Below are positions 62,019 through 64,000 of a stretch of DNA of 64,000 nucleotides, one piece after another (position 1 is the stretch's first letter; every line of letters begins with the position of its first letter). The DNA is from Pseudonocardiales bacterium (GTDB lineage: Bacteria > Actinomycetota > Actinomycetes > Mycobacteriales > QHCD01): the NCBI GenBank assembly GCA_003244255.1, contig QHCD01000035.1:1-64000 (forward strand), in the 5' to 3' direction. A program made the position numbers and the translations under genes. Below the pieces are notes generated by a model. The model saw nothing but the letters and a program-made list of their open reading frames with translations. It did not search any database and was not told the origin of the DNA.

Positions 62019-63554
62019 CTACACGGCAAAGTCCTTCGACACGGGTGGTGCGACGAAGCCGCACGATTCCAGCATTCTCAGGGTGACGTCGTTCTCCGGA
62101 TCCGCCTTGAGCCACGACCGCACCTTCGTGCGCGTTTCTCCTGCACCGAGCGCCGTCAACGCCAGCACTCGACGCGCTTGTGGTGATGCCGCTCTGCGGA
62201 ACGCGTCGCGGCAGGCGTCACGAGCCTCGGGCGGATCCCATACCCCTAACCGTTGTGCTGCGACGCTGAGAAGCGGCAGGCCTGTGTTCGCGTCGCGTAT
62301 CGCGTTCGCGAAGAACTCCCGGAGCGGCTTCCGGACTGCCTTGCTGCTGGGGAAGATCCGGCCGAGTTGCGCGACTGACCATTCGTGCGTCGTCCAGTCG
62401 CTCGTCGCGTACTCGAGGTACCACTCCTGCATGCTGCTGTGAGTGAAGACATGCTTGAAGAGTCGCGCGAGCGCGTCGGCCGCATGTGGCATCCGCTTCG
62501 CGGCGAGGGCGAGGTCCGACACGCGGTATTCGTGCCCCTTGTCGCGCATCCGCTGCGTCGCGAACTTCAGCGACGTGCGTGAAGCCTTCTCCGGATTGTC
62601 GAGGATGCGATCGATCAACTCTTCCAATGGGACGTAGTCCGGTGGCGCTTCTTCAATCGCACCATCGACAGCGCTGTGCTCGATCTCGCGCGCTTGCTCC
62701 GCGACGTCGTCGCCTTCCAAGACGTCGGTCTTCGCCGAGTTGAGGTTCAGCCCAAGCGACTGGGCAGCCGCCTGCAACTCCATCTGCGCTCGTCGAGCGG
62801 CTGCAGGATCGTCGACGAACAACCAGATGTCGTCCATCCACCTCGCGAAGCTGTGGTACCGCACCTTCGACCTCCACATGACCATCAGCGGTGTGGCGTG
62901 GTGGAGTAGCACGTCGTCGAGCGGGGCGAGGTACATGTTCGCCAGCACCGCCGACGCGGTCGACCGCTGCGCCAACCCGCTGCGCCCCGGGACCGCCCCG
63001 AACCCCTCGACCACGTCGCACAGCCGCTTGGTCACCGCGGAACTGGCACAGCGATCCTGGATCGCCTCCTGTAACTCGGGGACGGGAATGCTCGCGAAGA
63101 AGGACACCAGATCCGTTCGGAGAGCCGCCTGATGCCAACCCGCGAGCAGCGACAGGTGCCCGCGGTACCCGGCCCATTGGTTGTTGTTGTGCGAGTAGAC
63201 ACCCGGCGCTGGGGCCGTTGGAGGGAGCCGCCAGCCGAACGCGTTCGGGGACATGTCCCCGATCAGTTGAACGCTGAGCCGGTCGACCAAGGCCTGGTAT
63301 ACGACCCGGTCGACGATGTCGAGCACAACGGCCGGGCGGGTGCCCCAGTTCTCCTTAGGGACGTCGACCAAAGCCGGTCGGCGCGTTCCGCTGGCGTCGC
63401 AGTGCGAGAACGCAGTCTGCGGCTCCTTGTTGAGGATGTAACCGAGTTCGGGCCACCCCCACGGATCCTGATGCCAGTCACCCACCATCTCGACGCGAAG
63501 GTTTTCGACCGCCTTCTTGAGATCGAAAGTCTTCGCCCAGTCCACCTTGGCCAT
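62019..63554 (-). CDS. Stand-alone reverse transcriptase, unknown-group/defence type
   Basis: A 511-residue RT. Motifs: RT1-2 region 62-115, RT3 RTDLVSFFASI with D148, RT4 GLAQRSTASAVLANMYLAPLDD (193-214), RT5 ARWMDDIWLF with D241-D242 (YxDD is WMDD), RT6 GLNLNSAKTDVL with K275. No group II maturase or HNH domain and no retron VTG motif are seen. The C-terminal 200 residues (about 310-511) are helical and repeat-like (PLLSVAAQRLGVWDPPEA..., SPQARRVLALTALG), as in AbiA/UG-class RTs. ATG at 63554. GC is lower than the neighbours. Likely an antiphage RT; class not assigned. Confidence 0.85.
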   Translation of the reverse strand: MAKVDWAKTFDLKKAVENLRVEMVGDWHQDPWGWPELGYILNKEPQTAFSHCDASGTRRPALVDVPKENWGTRPAVVLDIVDRVVYQALVDRLSVQLIGDMSPNAFGWRLPPTAPAPGVYSHNNNQWAGYRGHLSLLAGWHQAALRTDLVSFFASIPVPELQEAIQDRCASSAVTKRLCDVVEGFGAVPGRSGLAQRSTASAVLANMYLAPLDDVLLHHATPLMVMWRSKVRYHSFARWMDDIWLFVDDPAAARRAQMELQAAAQSLGLNLNSAKTDVLEGDDVAEQAREIEHSAVDGAIEEAPPDYVPLEELIDRILDNPEKASRTSLKFATQRMRDKGHEYRVSDLALAAKRMPHAADALARLFKHVFTHSSMQEWYLEYATSDWTTHEWSVAQLGRIFPSSKAVRKPLREFFANAIRDANTGLPLLSVAAQRLGVWDPPEARDACRDAFRRAASPQARRVLALTALGAGETRTKVRSWLKADPENDVTLRMLESCGFVAPPVSKDFAV

Positions 63555-63729
63555 GAGCCATCCTCACCGAAAGTGCTCGGAAAGTCACACGGTTTGCCAG
63601 CTGAAGAAGGCGACCATGGGCGTGCTACCTGAAGGTTGTCGATCCGGGGGTGCGGTTGAGGTGGGGGCAATCAGCAACCGTCTCCACCGGCAGCTGGCCT
63701 GTCCGAGCTGCCTCGCATCGGGGCGTGGC
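63555..63729. other. Gap between excisionase-like gene and RT, candidate RNA locus
   Basis: 175 bases upstream of the RT on its strand with no ORF I can support. Some RT systems (retrons, DRT2, DRT9) keep a structured template RNA in this position. I see only small hairpins and cannot show a conserved fold. Confidence 0.25.
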
Positions 63730-63966
63730 TCACGCCACAGGTGGCCGCACTCCCAGCAGGCCGAGCAGGGGCGCAGTCGGTACCCGGATCTTACGGCCGA
63801 CGTGAATCACGGGCGTTGGCCAGGCCCCTTCGCGGACGAGCTCGTAGGCAACCGTCCTACCGACCCCGAGGATCCGGGCGGCCGTGAGGATGTCGACCGT
63901 CGGCGGCAGCCGGGTCAGGTCGATGTCGCCGGGCTGGGCTTCCACCAGGGCGAGTTGTGTCTTCAT
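63730..63966 (-). CDS. Excisionase/MerR-like HTH protein
   Basis: A 78-residue protein whose centre LPPTVDILTAARILGVGRTVAYELVREGAWPTPVIHVGRKIRVPTAPLLGLLG is the helix-turn-helix-17/excisionase pattern (aarilgvgrttvYelvr..lp..rvGrr.rip...l). Such proteins are the Xis or replication regulators of actinobacterial integrative elements. The ATG at 63966 follows AAGGGA by six bases; an ATG five codons upstream is possible. Confidence 0.85.
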   Translation of the reverse strand: MKTQLALVEAQPGDIDLTRLPPTVDILTAARILGVGRTVAYELVREGAWPTPVIHVGRKIRVPTAPLLGLLGVRPPVA

Positions 63967-64000
63967 GACGGGTCCCTTCATTGGATCGGTTCGTGGTCGA

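Larger units (their letters stand above)
61807..64000. mobile_element. Left part of a probable element integrated at tRNA-fMet
   Basis: Everything beyond the tRNA differs from the rest: lower GC by eye, a reverse transcriptase, an excisionase-like HTH gene and direct repeats by the tRNA end. The 3' half of the tRNA is the expected core site. No integrase is in view, so the element must continue past the window end, where a copy of the tRNA 3' end would mark its far boundary. Confidence 0.55.

Noticed and set aside
62019-63554. Group II intron maturase
   Set aside because: No maturase X or HNH domain after RT, no intron RNA domain V-like hairpin seen downstream, and the C-terminus is a long helical repeat.
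62019-63554. Retron RT
   Set aside because: No VTG motif after RT6 and no convincing msr/msd fold upstream; the gap of 175 bases was inspected only by eye.

Overview
The window is chromosomal DNA from a high-GC actinobacterium. Evidence: GC-rich codon use throughout, frequent GTG starts and 4-8 nt start/stop overlaps, WhiB7, a mycoredoxin, the AdnA/AdnB helicase-nuclease pair, a DUF222-HNH (13E12-type) gene, a WXG100 protein and an FHA-FtsK (EccC-type) ATPase. Much of the order resembles, from memory, the Mycobacterium tuberculosis Rv3193c-Rv3212 block (UPF0182, Lon-like PDZ protease, zincin, ABC1 kinase, whiB7, uvrD2, mycoredoxin, nudC, adnB, adnA, ATL, moeZ, DUF3152, TetR, DUF3107, ferritin-like, rhlE, PQQ-like). 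It is rearranged and carries many insertions, so this is not a Mycobacterium; a Frankiales/Jatrophihabitans-like lineage is only a guess.

Layout. 1-3.4 kb: type VII secretion-like ATPase (cut by the window edge), tryptophan 2,3-dioxygenase, WXG100 protein. 3.4-9 kb: HTTM membrane protein with a NUDIX-membrane fusion, DUF6758, PHP phosphoesterase, Gly-rich membrane protein, RecB-like nuclease. 9-10.4 kb: DUF222-HNH endonuclease with a perfect LexA box over its start. 10.7-16.4 kb: MpaB-like oxygenase, PQQ-like propeller, DEAD-box helicase, ferritin-like protein, DUF3107, TetR. 16.6-19.7 kb: a compact non-homologous end-joining set (LigD-type polymerase and ligase as separate overlapping genes, divergent from ku). 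19.7-35.3 kb: hydrolase, DUF3152 metalloprotease, MoeZ, PAP2, ATL, AdnA-AdnB, DUF2510 protein, two M16 peptidases, NudC. DNA repair is therefore a strong theme.

35.5-43.9 kb is a disturbed segment: an ABC exporter whose permease is split by a frameshift, then a duplicated mycoredoxin/uvrD2 divergent pair in which the first uvrD2 copy is a wrecked pseudogene, with a phospholipase-D-like gene between the copies. 43.9-44.7 kb is a textbook whiB7 locus with promoter, long leader, upstream ORF, strong intrinsic terminator and an excellent ribosome site before whiB7. 45.4-50.1 kb is a mannose-family PTS (IIB, IIC, IID, IIA) with a ceramidase-superfamily hydrolase and a GntR/UTRA regulator; a GntR-type palindrome lies between the IIC promoter and its start. 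50.1-61.5 kb returns to housekeeping genes.

At 61,733-61,806 is the initiator tRNA-fMet gene. Immediately beyond it the base composition drops by eye and the content becomes accessory: a 511-residue stand-alone reverse transcriptase with a helical C-terminal domain and an excisionase-like HTH protein. This is read as the left end of an integrated element that runs off the window. The reverse transcriptase, which resembles the unknown-group/defence-type RTs, is the best candidate for an undescribed system. Other notable signals are a palindromic repeat family whose CTAG end supplies the stop codon of the neighbouring gene in both copies, and a recurrent TANNNT box 6-7 nt before start codons that points to leaderless transcription.
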